DNA of 64,000 bases, from positions 60,748-124,747 of the forward strand of contig NZ_FOHW01000017.1 in the NCBI RefSeq assembly GCF_900111735.1. The letters run 5' to 3'. A model generated the notes under the pieces. The model was not told where the DNA came from. It was given only the letters and a program-made list of their open reading frames with translations, and did not search any database. Below, piece by piece: positions 19,945-34,205 of this stretch; position 1 is the stretch's first letter; each line of letters starts with the position of its first letter. Both the position numbers and the translations under genes were made by a program. This stretch comes from Pseudomonas graminis (GTDB lineage: Bacteria; Pseudomonadota; Gammaproteobacteria; Pseudomonadales; Pseudomonadaceae).

Positions 19945-20928
19945 ATGACTGCCCATCGAATCGGATTTCTCATCTGGCCCGGCACCAAAGCCTTGACCCT
20001 GGCGCTGGCGGAGGAAGCCCTGCGTGTTGCTCAGCGCGTTCACCCCGAAGTGGTTTACGAACTGTCGTTTCTGCAGGCCGAACCCCCCGTTGACGGCGCC
20101 GGTTGGCAGTTGCCGGGCGAGCCGTGGGTCGGTCGTCTGGAAGGGTTTCAGAAGCTGTTTCTGCTGGCCGACGAGCCGCCGGCGCCCATGTCCTCGGCCC
20201 TCGGTGGCGCGCTCAAGCAACTGGTCCGCGCCGGTTGCGTGATCGGTGGGTTGTCGGCGGGCGTCTATCCGCTGGCGCAATTGGGCTTGCTCGACGGTTA
20301 CCGTGCCGCGGTGCACTGGCGCTGGCAGGACGATTTTGCCGAGCGCTTTCCCAAGGTCATCGCCACCAGTCATCTGTTCGATTGGGATCGCGATCGCCTG
20401 ACCGCTTGCGGCGGGATGTCGGTGCTGGATCTGTTGCTGGCCGTGCTGGCCCGTGATCACGGCGCCGAACTGGCCGGCGCGGTGTCGGAAGAACTGGTGG
20501 TGGAGCGCATCCGTGAAGGCGGCGAGCGCCAGCGGATTCCGCTGCAGAACCGTCTGGGTTCCAGCCACCCCAAGCTGACCCAGGCGGTGCTGTTGATGGA
20601 AGCCAACATCGAAGAACCGCTGACCACCGACGAAATCGCCCAGCACGTGTGCGTGTCGCGCCGTCAGCTGGAGCGCATCTTCAAGCAGTACCTCAATCGT
20701 GTGCCGAGCCAGTACTACCTCGAACTGCGCCTGAACAAGGCCCGGCAGATGTTGATGCAGACCAGCAAGTCGATCATTCAGATCGGCCTGTCCTGCGGGT
20801 TCTCGTCGGGGCCGCATTTCTCCAGCGCCTACCGCAACTTCTTCGGCGCCACCCCTCGCGAAGACCGCAACCAGCGTCGCAGCAGCAGCCCGTTCGAATT
20901 GTCATCGGTACCGGCCGAGCGCGGGTGA
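19945..20928 (+). CDS. argR: Arginine-responsive regulator ArgR (AraC family)
   Basis: A 327-residue regulator with an N-terminal DJ-1/GATase1-like domain (about 1-190) and a C-terminal AraC-type double helix-turn-helix (about 215-310; TTDEIAQHVCVSRRQLERIF is the first HTH). In Pseudomonas this protein, unrelated to E. coli ArgR, senses arginine, activates aot and aru genes and represses biosynthesis. The start MTAHRIGFLIWP matches the family; the upstream 16 codons do not. Its place directly after aotP supports autoregulation from the aot promoter, as described in P. aeruginosa. Confidence 0.95.
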   Translation: MTAHRIGFLIWPGTKALTLALAEEALRVAQRVHPEVVYELSFLQAEPPVDGAGWQLPGEPWVGRLEGFQKLFLLADEPPAPMSSALGGALKQLVRAGCVIGGLSAGVYPLAQLGLLDGYRAAVHWRWQDDFAERFPKVIATSHLFDWDRDRLTACGGMSVLDLLLAVLARDHGAELAGAVSEELVVERIREGGERQRIPLQNRLGSSHPKLTQAVLLMEANIEEPLTTDEIAQHVCVSRRQLERIFKQYLNRVPSQYYLELRLNKARQMLMQTSKSIIQIGLSCGFSSGPHFSSAYRNFFGATPREDRNQRRSSSPFELSSVPAERG

Positions 20929-20949
20929 ATCCGCTTTGCGACCTTCATC

Positions 20950-21040
20950 TGTAGAGGCACGCTTGCCCACGAAGGCGTTGGTTCACCCACTGCATCTTTA
21001 TCGCCTGATCAATCTTTCGCGGGCAAGCGCGCTCCTGCAG
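20950..21040. repeat. Degenerate REPIN
   Basis: Left arm TGTAGAGGCACGCTTGCCCA is diverged; right arm TTTCGCGGGCAAGCGCGCTC is typical. It lies between argR and aruC, just downstream of the regulator. Confidence 0.75.
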
Positions 21041-21067
21041 GTCTGCAGTGTTTAAACTGCGCCTTTG

Positions 21068-22444
<1,377 letters not shown>

Positions 22445-22496
22445 GTCCTTCGGTCTACCGGGACACACCCTTTGGCTGATTGGCGTACGCCTTCCC

Positions 22497-22584
22497 TGTA
22501 GGAGTGAGCTTGCTCGCGATAGCGTTGTGTCAGATGCAGATGTTTCGCTGGACCACCGCTATCGCGAGCAAGCTCACTCCTACG
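22497..22584. repeat. REPIN between aruC and aruF
   Basis: Symmetrical pair: TGTAGGAGTGAGCTTGCTCG and its inverse CGAGCAAGCTCACTCCTAC about 50 bases later. Located within the operon, where such elements can tune relative expression through mRNA stability. Confidence 0.85.
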
Positions 22585-22653
22585 AGTTGTAGCCAGACAG
22601 ACCTTTTTTATTGCCGTTAAACCGGCCCGATTTTTTTCTCAAGGAGTGACACC

Positions 22654-23685
22654 ATGCTGGTGATGCGCCCCGCGCAAATGGCGGATCTGAGCGAGGTTCA
22701 ACGACTCGCGGCAGACAGCCCGATTGGTGTCACGTCCCTGCCGGATGATGCTGGACGTCTGGGTGACAAGATTGCCGCGTCCGAAGCGTCGTTCTCGGCG
22801 GAAGTCAGTTTCAACGGTGAAGAGACCTACTTCTTTGTCCTCGAAGACACGGAAGCAGGTCGTCTGGTGGGCTGTTCCGGGATCGTCGCCTCCGCGGGCT
22901 ATTCCGAGCCGTTCTACAGCTTTCGCAACGAAACCTTCGTCCACGCCTCCCGCGAGCTGAAGATCCACAACAAGATCCACGTGCTCTCCCAGTGCCACGA
23001 CCTCACCGGCAACAGCCTGTTGACCAGCTTCTACGTGCTGCCTGAACTGGTCGGCACGCTGTGGTCGGAACTCAACTCCCGCGGCCGTTTGCTGTTCGTC
23101 GCCAGCCATCCCGAGCGCTTCGCCGATTCAGTGGTCACCGAGATCGTCGGCTACAGCGACGACCACGGCGACTCGCCGTTCTGGGACGCCATTGGGCGCA
23201 ACTTCTTCGACATCAACTATGCCGAAGCCGAACGCCTGTGCGGTCTGAAAAGCCGGACCTTCCTCGCCGAACTGATGCCCCATTACCCGATCTACGTGCC
23301 GTTGCTGCCAGATGAGGCGCAGGAAGCCATGGGTCAGGTCCATCCGCGTGCGCAGATCACCTTTGACATTCTGATGCGCGAAGGCTTCGAGACCGATCAT
23401 TACATCGACATCTTCGACGGCGGGCCGACCCTGCACGCGCGGGTCTCGGGCATTCGCTCCATCGCCCAGAGCCGCGTCGTGCCGGTCAAGGTCGACACGG
23501 TCAGCACCGGTGATGCGGTCAAGGGCGGGCGGCCTTATCTGGTTTCCAATGGCCAGTTGCAGGATTACCGCGCCGTGATGCTGGAGCTGGACTGGGTGCC
23601 CGGCAAGCCGGTGGCCCTGAGCCTGACCGCGGCCGAAGCGCTGGGCGTCGGCGAAGGCGCCAGCGTGCGCATCGTCGCGGTCTGA
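22654..23685 (+). CDS. aruF: Arginine N-succinyltransferase, alpha subunit
   Basis: A 343-residue GNAT-related AstA-family protein that with AruG transfers succinyl from succinyl-CoA to the alpha-amino group of arginine, the first step of the pathway. The start MLVMRPAQMADLSEVQRLA and the motif DLTGNSLLTSFYVLPEL are typical of the family. AAGGAGTGACACC precedes the ATG. It is a paralogue of aruG, clearly homologous along its whole length; pseudomonads need both because the enzyme is a heteromer. Confidence 0.95.
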   Translation: MLVMRPAQMADLSEVQRLAADSPIGVTSLPDDAGRLGDKIAASEASFSAEVSFNGEETYFFVLEDTEAGRLVGCSGIVASAGYSEPFYSFRNETFVHASRELKIHNKIHVLSQCHDLTGNSLLTSFYVLPELVGTLWSELNSRGRLLFVASHPERFADSVVTEIVGYSDDHGDSPFWDAIGRNFFDINYAEAERLCGLKSRTFLAELMPHYPIYVPLLPDEAQEAMGQVHPRAQITFDILMREGFETDHYIDIFDGGPTLHARVSGIRSIAQSRVVPVKVDTVSTGDAVKGGRPYLVSNGQLQDYRAVMLELDWVPGKPVALSLTAAEALGVGEGASVRIVAV

Positions 23686-23807
23686 CAGCCCGGTCACGTT
23701 TGGCGAGATGAGTCGACGGCGACCGGTGCTGCAGTGGCAGGCCGACGCCGTAAAGCAGGTTAGCGAGTTCACCGGGGATTGTAGAATCACCGGCTTGAGG
23801 AGAAAGC

Positions 23808-26299
<2,492 letters not shown>

Positions 26300-26303
26300 G
26301 CCC

Positions 26304-26393
26304 TGTAGGAGCGCGCTTGCCCGCGAACGAGTTGGGTCTGCGCCAGATTCGTCGACTGACACGACGCAATCGCGGGCAAGCGCGCTCCTACAG
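26304..26393. repeat. REPIN between aruD and aruB
   Basis: Arms TGTAGGAGCGCGCTTGCCCG and CGGGCAAGCGCGCTCCTACA, a symmetrical pair. Five bases after the aruD stop codon. Confidence 0.88.
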
Positions 26394-26451
26394 TTCGTTC
26401 AGCGCACTACGAAGACTGTGCACATAAAAACAGATCCACGGAGCCTCACCG

Positions 26452-27798
26452 ATGAAATCCTGTGAAGTCAACTTTGACGGTCTAGTGGGCCCGACCCACA
26501 ACTACGGTGGGCTGTCCTACGGCAACGTCGCGTCCCAGAACAACTGCCAGCAATCCTCCAATCCGCGCGAGGCCGCTTTGCAGGGGCTGGCCAAAATGAA
26601 AGCGCTGATGGAGATGGGTTTCACCCAGGGCGTGCTGGCCCCCCAGGAACGCCCCGACGTAGCAGGTCTGCGCAAACTGGGCTTCAGCGGCAGCGACGCA
26701 CAGGTCATTGAACGCGCCGCCAAAGAGTCGATGCCGCTGCTGGCCGCCAGTTGCTCGGCGTCGAGCATGTGGGTGGCCAACGCCGCCACGGTCAGCCCGA
26801 GCGCCGACACCGCCGACGGCCGCGTGCATTTCACCGCCGCCAACCTCAACTGCAAGTACCACCGCAGCATCGAGCACCCGACCACCAGCCGCGTCCTCGG
26901 CGCGATGTTCGCCGATCAGCAGCATTTCGCCCACCACGCGGCGTTGCCTGCCGTCGCCCAGTTCGGCGACGAGGGCGCGGCCAACCACACGCGTTTCTGC
27001 CGCAGCTACGGGGAGCCCGGTGTCGAGTTTTTCGTCTTCGGCCGCGCTGCGTTCGACCGCCGTTTTCCCGCGCCGCAGAAATACCCGGCCCGCCAGACCC
27101 TCGAAGCCTCCCAGGCCGTTGCGCGTCTGCATGGCCTGAGCGCCGAGGGCGTGGTCTTCGCCCAGCAGAACCCGGTGGTGATTGATCAGGGCGTGTTCCA
27201 CAACGACGTGATCTCGGTGGGCAATGGCGAGGTGCTGTTCTATCACGAGGACGCCTTCCTCAATACCGAGCCCATGCTCGCCGAACTGCACAACAAGCTC
27301 GGTCAACGCGGCGGTCGCTTCCAGGCCATCTGCGTGCCGCGCAGTGAAGTGGCCGTGGAAGACGCGGTGCGTTCGTACCTGTTCAACAGCCAGCTGTTGT
27401 CCCGCGCCGACGGTTCGATGCTGCTGATCGTGCCGGAAGAGTGCCGCAGCAACGAGCGCGTGTGGCATTACCTGCAGCGCCTGCTGGCGGACGACAGCCC
27501 GATCCGCGAGGTCAAGGTGTTCGACCTCAAGCAGAGCATGCAGAACGGCGGCGGCCCGGCGTGCCTGCGTCTGCGCGTGGCGCTGAATGAAACCGAACTG
27601 GCGGCGGTCAATCCAGGCGTTATCATGACCGCGCCGCTGTACGACACGCTGACGCAGTGGGTCGACAAGCACTATCGCGATCGTATGAGCGACAGCGATC
27701 TGGCCGATCCACAACTGCTGATTGAATGCCGTACGGCGCTGGACGAGCTGACGCAGCACCTGAAACTGGGCGCGGTCTATCCTTTCCAGATCAACTGA
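26452..27798 (+). CDS. aruB: N-succinylarginine dihydrolase
   Basis: Amidinotransferase-fold hydrolase of 448 residues that converts N2-succinylarginine to N2-succinylornithine, two ammonia and CO2, the second step of the pathway. Residues at the positions of the known catalytic set are visible: E174, H250 and nucleophile C371 in [10 protein letters not shown]. The start [20 protein letters not shown] is the family N-terminus. Length matches AstB. It lies 76 bases before the small hypothetical gene and belongs to the same unit. Confidence 0.95.
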   Translation: MKSCEVNFDGLVGPTHNYGGLSYGNVASQNNCQQSSNPREAALQGLAKMKALMEMGFTQGVLAPQERPDVAGLRKLGFSGSDAQVIERAAKESMPLLAASCSASSMWVANAATVSPSADTADGRVHFTAANLNCKYHRSIEHPTTSRVLGAMFADQQHFAHHAALPAVAQFGDEGAANHTRFCRSYGEPGVEFFVFGRAAFDRRFPAPQKYPARQTLEASQAVARLHGLSAEGVVFAQQNPVVIDQGVFHNDVISVGNGEVLFYHEDAFLNTEPMLAELHNKLGQRGGRFQAICVPRSEVAVEDAVRSYLFNSQLLSRADGSMLLIVPEECRSNERVWHYLQRLLADDSPIREVKVFDLKQSMQNGGGPACLRLRVALNETELAAVNPGVIMTAPLYDTLTQWVDKHYRDRMSDSDLADPQLLIECRTALDELTQHLKLGAVYPFQIN

Positions 27799-27874
27799 TG
27801 CACCCCATCCGTTACGCCTGCGCCCGAGCGGCGTCAGGCGACGATGTTTTTGCTTTTACAGAGAGAGTTTTGCC

Positions 27875-28168
27875 ATGACCGACGCCCTGCGTTTGATCCT
27901 TGAAGACACCGACGGCACTCAGCTGGAAACGTCCTGCACCCGACTTGCCGTTATCTGGCAGGGCAAAGAGGTCTGGATTCAACAGGACGGCCGTGGCCAG
28001 TTGCTGATCGGCGTTGACGTCGAAGAAGGCGATGCCGAATACGCCAACCTGCTGCTGCGTCCATTGGCGACCAACCTGGTCAGCCTGCAACTGGAAATGG
28101 AACCGGCTGACATGAGCGGCGACGACGAAGAAGGCCACGTGCACGGCCCAGACTGCACCCACGACTAA
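27875..28168 (+). CDS. Conserved small protein between aruB and aruE
   Basis: A 97-residue acidic cytoplasmic protein with no signal or membrane segment. The C-terminus ends in a His/Asp-rich tail ([10 protein letters not shown]) that could bind a metal ion. The corresponding gene is conserved at this position in P. aeruginosa and relatives; some databases label it topoisomerase II, which nothing in the sequence supports. It lies 20 bases before aruE, so it is almost certainly co-transcribed with the arginine pathway. Function unknown. Confidence 0.8.
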   Translation: MTDALRLILEDTDGTQLETSCTRLAVIWQGKEVWIQQDGRGQLLIGVDVEEGDAEYANLLLRPLATNLVSLQLEMEPADMSGDDEEGHVHGPDCTHD

Positions 28169-28188
28169 GCCTGCGCAGGAAGCTCCCC

Positions 28189-29196
28189 ATGCTCGCCCTC
28201 GGCAAACTGCTTGAACTGACCCTCGCGGGTCGCGAACCCGCGGAAAAGACTCAGCTGACTGTCGACGGCGTTCGCATGCGCTGGCTCGCTGAAGGCGCGC
28301 TGGAAGTCCGGCCTCCCGAAGCGCGCGACAATGGCACTGACCTGCTGTTGTCCGCCGGCATCCACGGCAACGAAACCGCGCCGATCGAGCTGCTCGATGC
28401 GCTGATTCATGCCATCGCCCGGGGCGACCTCAAGCCTCGCGCACGTATTCTGTTTCTGTTCGGCAACCCCGAAGCGATGCGTAGCGGCGGGCGTTATGTC
28501 GAGCAGGATGTCAACCGGCTGTTCAATGGCCGTCACGAGCACAGCGGCGGCAGCGAAGCCTTGCGCGCCTGCGAACTCGAGCGTCTGGCCGCCAGCTTCT
28601 TCAACATTCCGGGCCGCTACCGCCTGCACTACGACCTGCACACGGCGATTCGCGGCTCGAAGATCGAGCAGTTCGCGCTGTACCCGTGGAAGGAAGGTCG
28701 CGCCCATTCCCGCCGCGAACTCGCCCGGCTGCGTACTGCCGGCATGGAAGCGGTGCTGCTGCAGAACAAGTCCTCGATCGTGTTCAGCGCCTACACCTAC
28801 GACAAGCTCGACGCGGAAGCCTTCACCCTGGAATTGGGCAAGGCGCGCCCGTTCGGGCAGAACCAGCAGGTCAATCTCGACAAGCTTCAAGCCTGCCTCG
28901 AACACTTGATTGCGGGGACCGAAGCCGACGAGCCTGCGGATCTGGACGGGTTGCAGTTGTTCAGTGTGGCCCGGGAAATCATCAAGCACAGCGACGCCTT
29001 CCACCTGAACTTGCCGGCGGACATCGAGAACTTCACGGAACTGGAAAAAGGCTACGTGCTGGCCGAAGACCTGGCCGATTCACGCTGGGTAATAGAAGAG
29101 GAGGGCGCGCGGATCATCTTCCCCAACCCGAACGTCAAAAACGGGCTACGGGCGGGGATTCTGATTGTGCCGGCGACGGACGAGACATTGGCCTGA
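28189..29196 (+). CDS. aruE: Succinylglutamate desuccinylase
   Basis: Zinc-dependent hydrolase of 335 residues that splits N-succinylglutamate to succinate and glutamate, the last step of the succinyltransferase pathway. Zinc ligands H59 and E62 appear in [11 protein letters not shown] and H151 in [10 protein letters not shown]. Length is normal for AstE. Start chosen at [10 protein letters not shown] with AGGAAGCTCCCC upstream. Final gene of the aru unit. Confidence 0.95.
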   Translation: MLALGKLLELTLAGREPAEKTQLTVDGVRMRWLAEGALEVRPPEARDNGTDLLLSAGIHGNETAPIELLDALIHAIARGDLKPRARILFLFGNPEAMRSGGRYVEQDVNRLFNGRHEHSGGSEALRACELERLAASFFNIPGRYRLHYDLHTAIRGSKIEQFALYPWKEGRAHSRRELARLRTAGMEAVLLQNKSSIVFSAYTYDKLDAEAFTLELGKARPFGQNQQVNLDKLQACLEHLIAGTEADEPADLDGLQLFSVAREIIKHSDAFHLNLPADIENFTELEKGYVLAEDLADSRWVIEEEGARIIFPNPNVKNGLRAGILIVPATDETLA

Positions 29197-29215
29197 TGGC
29201 GGTCATGCTGGCCTC

Positions 29216-29355
29216 TTCCCGGTTGAAGCCGGTCCCACTAAGGGCAGCGCCAGCATTCAATGCAATGCGTGGCGATCAAACCGGCCTCTTCCCGGCTAAC
29301 GCCAGTCCTACAGTGGGAACGCGGTAGGTCTGTAGGACCGGCTTCAGCCGGGAAG
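29216..29355. repeat. CCGGCTTCAGCCGG repeats
   Basis: Three copies of the family, at about 29216-29238, 29288-29311 and 29331-29355 (the last inverted). Same family as in 14563-14887. The region between aruE and ribH contains nothing else. Confidence 0.8.
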
Positions 29356-29382
29356 CAGTTGATCTTGATCTTCGGGTGCAAA

Positions 29383-29877
29383 TCAACCCGCCGCTTTCTG
29401 CACCTCACCCACCCGACGCACTGCACGCAGTTTTGTCAGCGTGTCCGCGCAGGTCTTGGCCGCTTCCTGGCCCTTGTGCACGAAGTGATCGAAGAAGAAC
29501 TTCTGGTGCTCTTCACCGGCGTGGAAGTGGTGCGGGGTCAGCACGACCGAGAACACCGGCACTTCGGTTTCCAGCTGAACCTGCATCAGCGCGCTGATCA
29601 CCGACTGCGCGACGAACTCATGGCGATAGATGCCGCCGTCGACCACCAAACCGGCCGCCACGACGCCGCCATAGCGACCTGACTTGGCCAGCAACTTGGC
29701 GTGAAGCGGGATTTCGAATGCGCCGCCGACTTCAAAGAAATCGATGTCGGTCTCGGCGTAACCGTGTTGGGCCATCTCGGCGACAAAGCCTTTGCGCGCC
29801 TGATCGACGATTTCCTTGTGCCAGCAGGCTTGAATGAAGGCGATGCGCTCGTGAGCGTGAATGGCGGTAGGTTGCAT
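29383..29877 (-). CDS. ribH: 6,7-dimethyl-8-ribityllumazine synthase (RibH2 type)
   Basis: Lumazine synthase of 164 residues, condensing the ribityl-aminopyrimidine with dihydroxybutanone phosphate in riboflavin synthesis. Family blocks are the N-terminal RIAFIQACWHKEIVD, GAFEIPLHAKLL, and the catalytic-histidine region VLTPHHFHAGEEHQKFFF. The sequence resembles the decameric RibH2 class rather than the icosahedral RibH usually found in ribABH operons. The frame is open far upstream, but those codons lie in the riboswitch; the ATG at 29877 has a CAGGAG site 8-13 bases upstream. It is monocistronic and sits under an FMN riboswitch. Confidence 0.93.
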   Translation of the reverse strand: MQPTAIHAHERIAFIQACWHKEIVDQARKGFVAEMAQHGYAETDIDFFEVGGAFEIPLHAKLLAKSGRYGGVVAAGLVVDGGIYRHEFVAQSVISALMQVQLETEVPVFSVVLTPHHFHAGEEHQKFFFDHFVHKGQEAAKTCADTLTKLRAVRRVGEVQKAAG

Positions 29878-30003
29878 ATGTTCTGACTCCTGTTTAATGA
29901 AAAAAACAGGGCGTTTTGGATCGAATGGGATGCCAGGGTACGTGCGAAACCGTGCCGGACGCCAAGCGCCTGGACCCGTCTCGAAACGATCCTGCTGTGC
30001 CAG

Positions 30004-30164
30004 TCCCGTTCTCTCTTCATCCGGACTATGACCGTCGGCCCCGGGATCACACCGGGTCTGCTGACCTTGCGTCGAGGGTAAGCTCGCTGCAAGCGCTCGC
30101 GGGCTCGACGCATTGCGCGCCATTACCGCCGGTGGGGAATTGCACCCCGCCCTGAGAACGTTGC
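30004..30164 (-). promoter_or_regulatory. FMN riboswitch (RFN element)
   Basis: Read on the minus strand, the region opens with CAACGTTCTCAGGGCGGGGT, continues with GCAATTCCCCACCGGCGGTA and closes with CCGGATGAAGAGAGAACGGG, the conserved blocks of the RFN element in order. A variable stem with the paired ends GCGTCGAGCC and GCTTACCCTCGACGC lies between. It ends about 125 bases before ribH and should repress it when FMN is abundant. Confidence 0.95.
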
Positions 30165-30346
30165 CAACGGCGTTTTCCGTCGGCGTGCAGTTTGTAACAT
30201 AGATTTCCGGGATTCGCTTGGAGCCTTTTTGATGGTTTTCATCAGCTTTTCTTATAAGGCGTCTTGGCATTCCTGTCCCAAGCCTTGATTATCGAAGCCC
30301 CGGGCCTCAGAACTGAAGCTCGACCCTAATCAGCGGGAGCTTCATC

Positions 30347-31351
30347 GTGGCGGTAATCGATCTGCGCAGTGACACCGTGACCCAACCCTCGGCCGGCATG
30401 CGCGACGCCATGGCCAGCGCCCCCCTTGGCGATGACGTGTATGGCGAAGACCCGACGGTCAATCGGCTGGAATCGTGGCTGGCTGAACGTCTCGGTTATG
30501 CCGCTGCACTGTTTGTGCCGACCGGCACCATGAGCAACCTGATCGGCCTGATGGCCCACTGCGAGCGCGGCGACGAATACATCGTCGGCCAGCAGGCGCA
30601 TACCTACAAATACGAAGGCGGCGGTGCGGCGGTGCTCGGCTCGATACAGCCTCAGCCCCTGGACAATCAGGCGGACGGATCGCTGGACCTGGAACAGGTC
30701 GCCGCCGCCATCAAGGCCGACGACTTTCATTTCGCCCGCACCCGGTTGCTGGCCCTGGAAAACACCATGCAGGGCAAAGTCCTGCCAATGGAGTACCTCG
30801 CGGCGGCCCGGACATTCACTCGCGAAAAAGGCCTGAGCCTGCACCTCGACGGCGCTCGTCTGTACAACGCCGCCGTCAAGCTGGGTGTGGACGCGCGGGA
30901 GATCACCCGACACTTCGATTCGGTGTCGGTGTGCCTGTCCAAAGGGCTCGGCGCGCCGGTCGGCTCGGTGCTCTGCGGTTCGAGCGAGTTCATCGCCAAG
31001 GCGCGGCGCCTGCGCAAGATGGTCGGCGGCGGCATGCGTCAGGCCGGTCTCCTGGCTGCAGCGGGTCTGTACGCGCTGGAGCATCAGGTCGAGCGTCTGG
31101 CTGAGGATCACGCCAATGCCACCGCTCTGGGCAAAGCGCTTGCAGACCTTGGCTTTGACGTAGAGCCGGTGCAGACCAACATGGTCTACGTACGGATCGG
31201 CGATCGCGCGCAGGCACTTAACGCCCTGTGCGCCGAGCGCGGTATCGTGCTGAGTGCCGCGCCGCGGTTGCGTATGGTCACTCATCTTGATGTGACTGCT
31301 GCCCATCTGGACAAGGTGGTTGCGGCATTTGCCGAGTTTGGCGCTCACTGA
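30347..31351 (+). CDS. ltaE: Low-specificity L-threonine aldolase
   Basis: Fold type I PLP enzyme of 334 residues that cleaves threonine or allo-threonine to glycine and acetaldehyde. [19 protein letters not shown] is the family start; the PLP lysine is K199 in [13 protein letters not shown] and [10 protein letters not shown] precedes it. Between ribH (divergent, with its riboswitch leader) and alaS; it keeps this place next to alaS in P. aeruginosa. No partner gene suggests another substrate. Confidence 0.93.
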   Translation: MAVIDLRSDTVTQPSAGMRDAMASAPLGDDVYGEDPTVNRLESWLAERLGYAAALFVPTGTMSNLIGLMAHCERGDEYIVGQQAHTYKYEGGGAAVLGSIQPQPLDNQADGSLDLEQVAAAIKADDFHFARTRLLALENTMQGKVLPMEYLAAARTFTREKGLSLHLDGARLYNAAVKLGVDAREITRHFDSVSVCLSKGLGAPVGSVLCGSSEFIAKARRLRKMVGGGMRQAGLLAAAGLYALEHQVERLAEDHANATALGKALADLGFDVEPVQTNMVYVRIGDRAQALNALCAERGIVLSAAPRLRMVTHLDVTAAHLDKVVAAFAEFGAH

Positions 31352-31493
31352 TCGGGTGATCAGCCCGATTGCCGGTTTCTATCGAATAACACGCTGTACC
31401 GAGCGTACAACGCCTATATAATGCGGCCCTTTGCCGTCGCTGCGTCGAATGACGCTATGCATGTGCCAGGCCGCAGTTTCCGTGGAAGAACCT

Positions 31494-34115
31494 ATGAAAA
31501 GCGCAGAAATCCGTGAAGCCTTCCTTCGCTTCTTCGAAGAGCAAGGCCACACCCGAGTCGCCTCCAGCTCCCTGATCCCGGGCAACGACCCGACCCTGCT
31601 GTTCACCAACGCAGGCATGAACCAGTTCAAGGACTGCTTCCTGGGCCAGGAAAAACGGGCCTACACCCGCGCCGTCAGCAGCCAGAAGTGCGTGCGTGCC
31701 GGTGGCAAGCACAACGACCTGGAAAACGTCGGCTACACCGCGCGTCACCACACCTTTTTCGAAATGCTGGGCAACTTCAGCTTCGGTGACTATTTCAAGC
31801 GCGACGCGATCACCTACGCGTGGACCTTCCTCACCGGCGTGCTGAACCTGCCCAAGGAAAAACTCTGGGTCACGGTTTACGCCTCGGACGACGAAGCCTA
31901 CGACATCTGGACCAAAGAGATCGGCGTGCCGGCCGAGCGCATGGTGCGCATCGGTGACAACAAGGGCGCGCCATACGCCTCCGACAACTTCTGGACCATG
32001 GGCGATACCGGCCCGTGTGGCCCGTGCACCGAGATATTCTACGACCACGGCGCCGACATCTGGGGTGGCCCGCCGGGTTCACCGGAAGAAGACGGCGACC
32101 GTTACATCGAGATCTGGAACAACGTCTTCATGCAGTTCAACCGCACGGCCGACGGCGTTCTGCACCCGCTGCCAGCGCCATCGGTCGACACCGGCATGGG
32201 CCTTGAGCGCGTCAGCGCGGTGCTGCAACACGTCAATTCCAACTACGAAATCGACCTGTTCCAGAGCCTGCTGGCCGCCGCTGCAAAAGCCATCGGCTGC
32301 AGCAACGACAATCAGGCGTCCCTGAAAGTCGTCGCCGACCACATCCGTTCGTGCGGCTTCCTGATTGCCGACGGCGTGCTGCCGTCCAACGAAGGCCGCG
32401 GCTACGTGCTGCGTCGTATCATTCGTCGCGCCTGCCGTCACGGCAACAAGCTGGGCGCCAAGGGCAGCTTCTTCTATCAGATCGTGGCTGCACTCGTCGC
32501 CGAAATGGGCGAAGCCTTCCCCGAGCTGAAAAACCAGCAGGCCCACATTGAGCGCGTACTCAAGGCTGAAGAAGAGCAGTTCGCCAAGACACTGGAGCAG
32601 GGCTTGAAGATCCTCGAGCAGGATCTCGCCGAGCTCAAGGGCACCATCGTCCCTGGCGACGTGGTGTTCAAGCTGTACGACACCTACGGTTTCCCGATGG
32701 ACCTGACCGGCGACATCGCCCGCGAACGCAACCTGACCCTCGACGAGGCCGGTTTCGAGCGTGAGATGGACGCCCAGCGTGAACGCGCGCGTTCCGCCAG
32801 CTCCTTCGGCATGGACTACAACAGCCTGGTCAAGGTTGATGTGGCCACGCAGTTCACTGGCTATAAAGCCACCGCAGGCGAGGCCAAGGTCGTCGCGCTG
32901 TACAAAGACGGCATCGCAGTCGAGCAACTGAGCGAAGGCGAGGACGGCGTGGTCATCCTCGACCAGACCCCGTTCTACGCAGAGTCCGGCGGCCAGATCG
33001 GCGACAGCGGTTACCTGACCGCCAACGGCGAAGTGCGCTTCGACGTGAGCGACACCACCAAGACCGGCGGCGCGTTCCTGCACCACGGTGTTCAAGTGTC
33101 GGGCAGCCTGAAAGTCGGCACCACCGTCAGCACCGACGTCGCTGCCGAAGTTCGCCAGGCGACCTCTCTGAACCACTCCGCCACGCACTTGCTCCACGCT
33201 GCGCTGCGCCAGGTGCTGGGCGATCACGTTCAGCAGAAAGGCTCGCTGGTGGACAGTCAGCGCCTGCGTTTCGATTTCAGCCACTTCGAAGCCATCAAGC
33301 CCGAGCAGATCAAGGCGCTTGAAGACATCGTCAACGCCGAAGTGCGCAAGAACACCGCGGTCGAGACTGAAGAAACCGACATCGAGACCGCCAAGCAGAA
33401 GGGCGCCATGGCGTTATTCGGCGAGAAGTACGGCGACAGCGTTCGCGTGCTGAGCATGGGCGGCGGTTTCTCGGTGGAGCTGTGCGGTGGCATTCACGCC
33501 AACCGTACCGGCGACATCGCGCTGTTCAAGATCATCAGCGAAAGCGGTGTGGCCGCAGGCGTGCGCCGTATCGAAGCGGTGACCGGCGCCGTGGCGCTGG
33601 ACTACTTGAACGCGGCGGAAGAGCAACTGAAGGAAGCCGCGAACCTGGTCAAAGGTAATCGCGACAACGTTCTGGACAAGCTGTCGGCGGTGCTGGAACG
33701 CAACCGTCTGCTGGAAAAGCAGCTGGAACAACTGCAGGCCAAGGCGGCCAGTGCTGCGGGCGACGATCTGTCGGGCTCGGCAGTGGACGTCAAAGGCGTC
33801 AAGGTCCTCGCTGCCCGTCTCGACGGTCAGGATGGCAAGGCGCTGCTGGCCCTGGTTGATCAATTGAAGAACAAGCTCGGCCGCGCAGTGATCCTGCTCG
33901 GCGGGGTGCATGAAGACAAGGTCGTCCTGGTGGCAGGCGTCACCAAAGACCTGACTGGCCAACTCAAAGCCGGTGATTTGATGAAGCAAGCGGCTGCCGC
34001 AGTAGGCGGTAAAGGCGGCGGTCGTCCTGACATGGCGCAAGGCGGCGGTGTTGATGCTGCCGGACTCGAAGCAGCGCTGGCACTGGCTGTTCCGTTCGCC
34101 GAACAAGGTATTTAA
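31494..34115 (+). CDS. alaS: Alanyl-tRNA synthetase
   Basis: Class II synthetase of 873 residues, full length. Aminoacylation domain (about 1-460, with motif [14 protein letters not shown]), editing domain (about 550-715; zinc-site sequences [12 protein letters not shown] and [16 protein letters not shown]) and C-Ala oligomerisation domain ending [17 protein letters not shown]. The start [16 protein letters not shown] at 31494 has GGAAGAACCT upstream; earlier codons are not part of the family. Essential gene. lysC follows after 90 bases. Confidence 0.97.
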   Translation: MKSAEIREAFLRFFEEQGHTRVASSSLIPGNDPTLLFTNAGMNQFKDCFLGQEKRAYTRAVSSQKCVRAGGKHNDLENVGYTARHHTFFEMLGNFSFGDYFKRDAITYAWTFLTGVLNLPKEKLWVTVYASDDEAYDIWTKEIGVPAERMVRIGDNKGAPYASDNFWTMGDTGPCGPCTEIFYDHGADIWGGPPGSPEEDGDRYIEIWNNVFMQFNRTADGVLHPLPAPSVDTGMGLERVSAVLQHVNSNYEIDLFQSLLAAAAKAIGCSNDNQASLKVVADHIRSCGFLIADGVLPSNEGRGYVLRRIIRRACRHGNKLGAKGSFFYQIVAALVAEMGEAFPELKNQQAHIERVLKAEEEQFAKTLEQGLKILEQDLAELKGTIVPGDVVFKLYDTYGFPMDLTGDIARERNLTLDEAGFEREMDAQRERARSASSFGMDYNSLVKVDVATQFTGYKATAGEAKVVALYKDGIAVEQLSEGEDGVVILDQTPFYAESGGQIGDSGYLTANGEVRFDVSDTTKTGGAFLHHGVQVSGSLKVGTTVSTDVAAEVRQATSLNHSATHLLHAALRQVLGDHVQQKGSLVDSQRLRFDFSHFEAIKPEQIKALEDIVNAEVRKNTAVETEETDIETAKQKGAMALFGEKYGDSVRVLSMGGGFSVELCGGIHANRTGDIALFKIISESGVAAGVRRIEAVTGAVALDYLNAAEEQLKEAANLVKGNRDNVLDKLSAVLERNRLLEKQLEQLQAKAASAAGDDLSGSAVDVKGVKVLAARLDGQDGKALLALVDQLKNKLGRAVILLGGVHEDKVVLVAGVTKDLTGQLKAGDLMKQAAAAVGGKGGGRPDMAQGGGVDAAGLEAALALAVPFAEQGI

Positions 34116-34205
34116 GTCGACCCACCCGGAGCCCGTTATTCGGGTTCCGGCGCTTCGCGGTTTGAATGATAACGGGCGCCCTTCATGGGCTGAGGCGGCT
34201 TTGAG

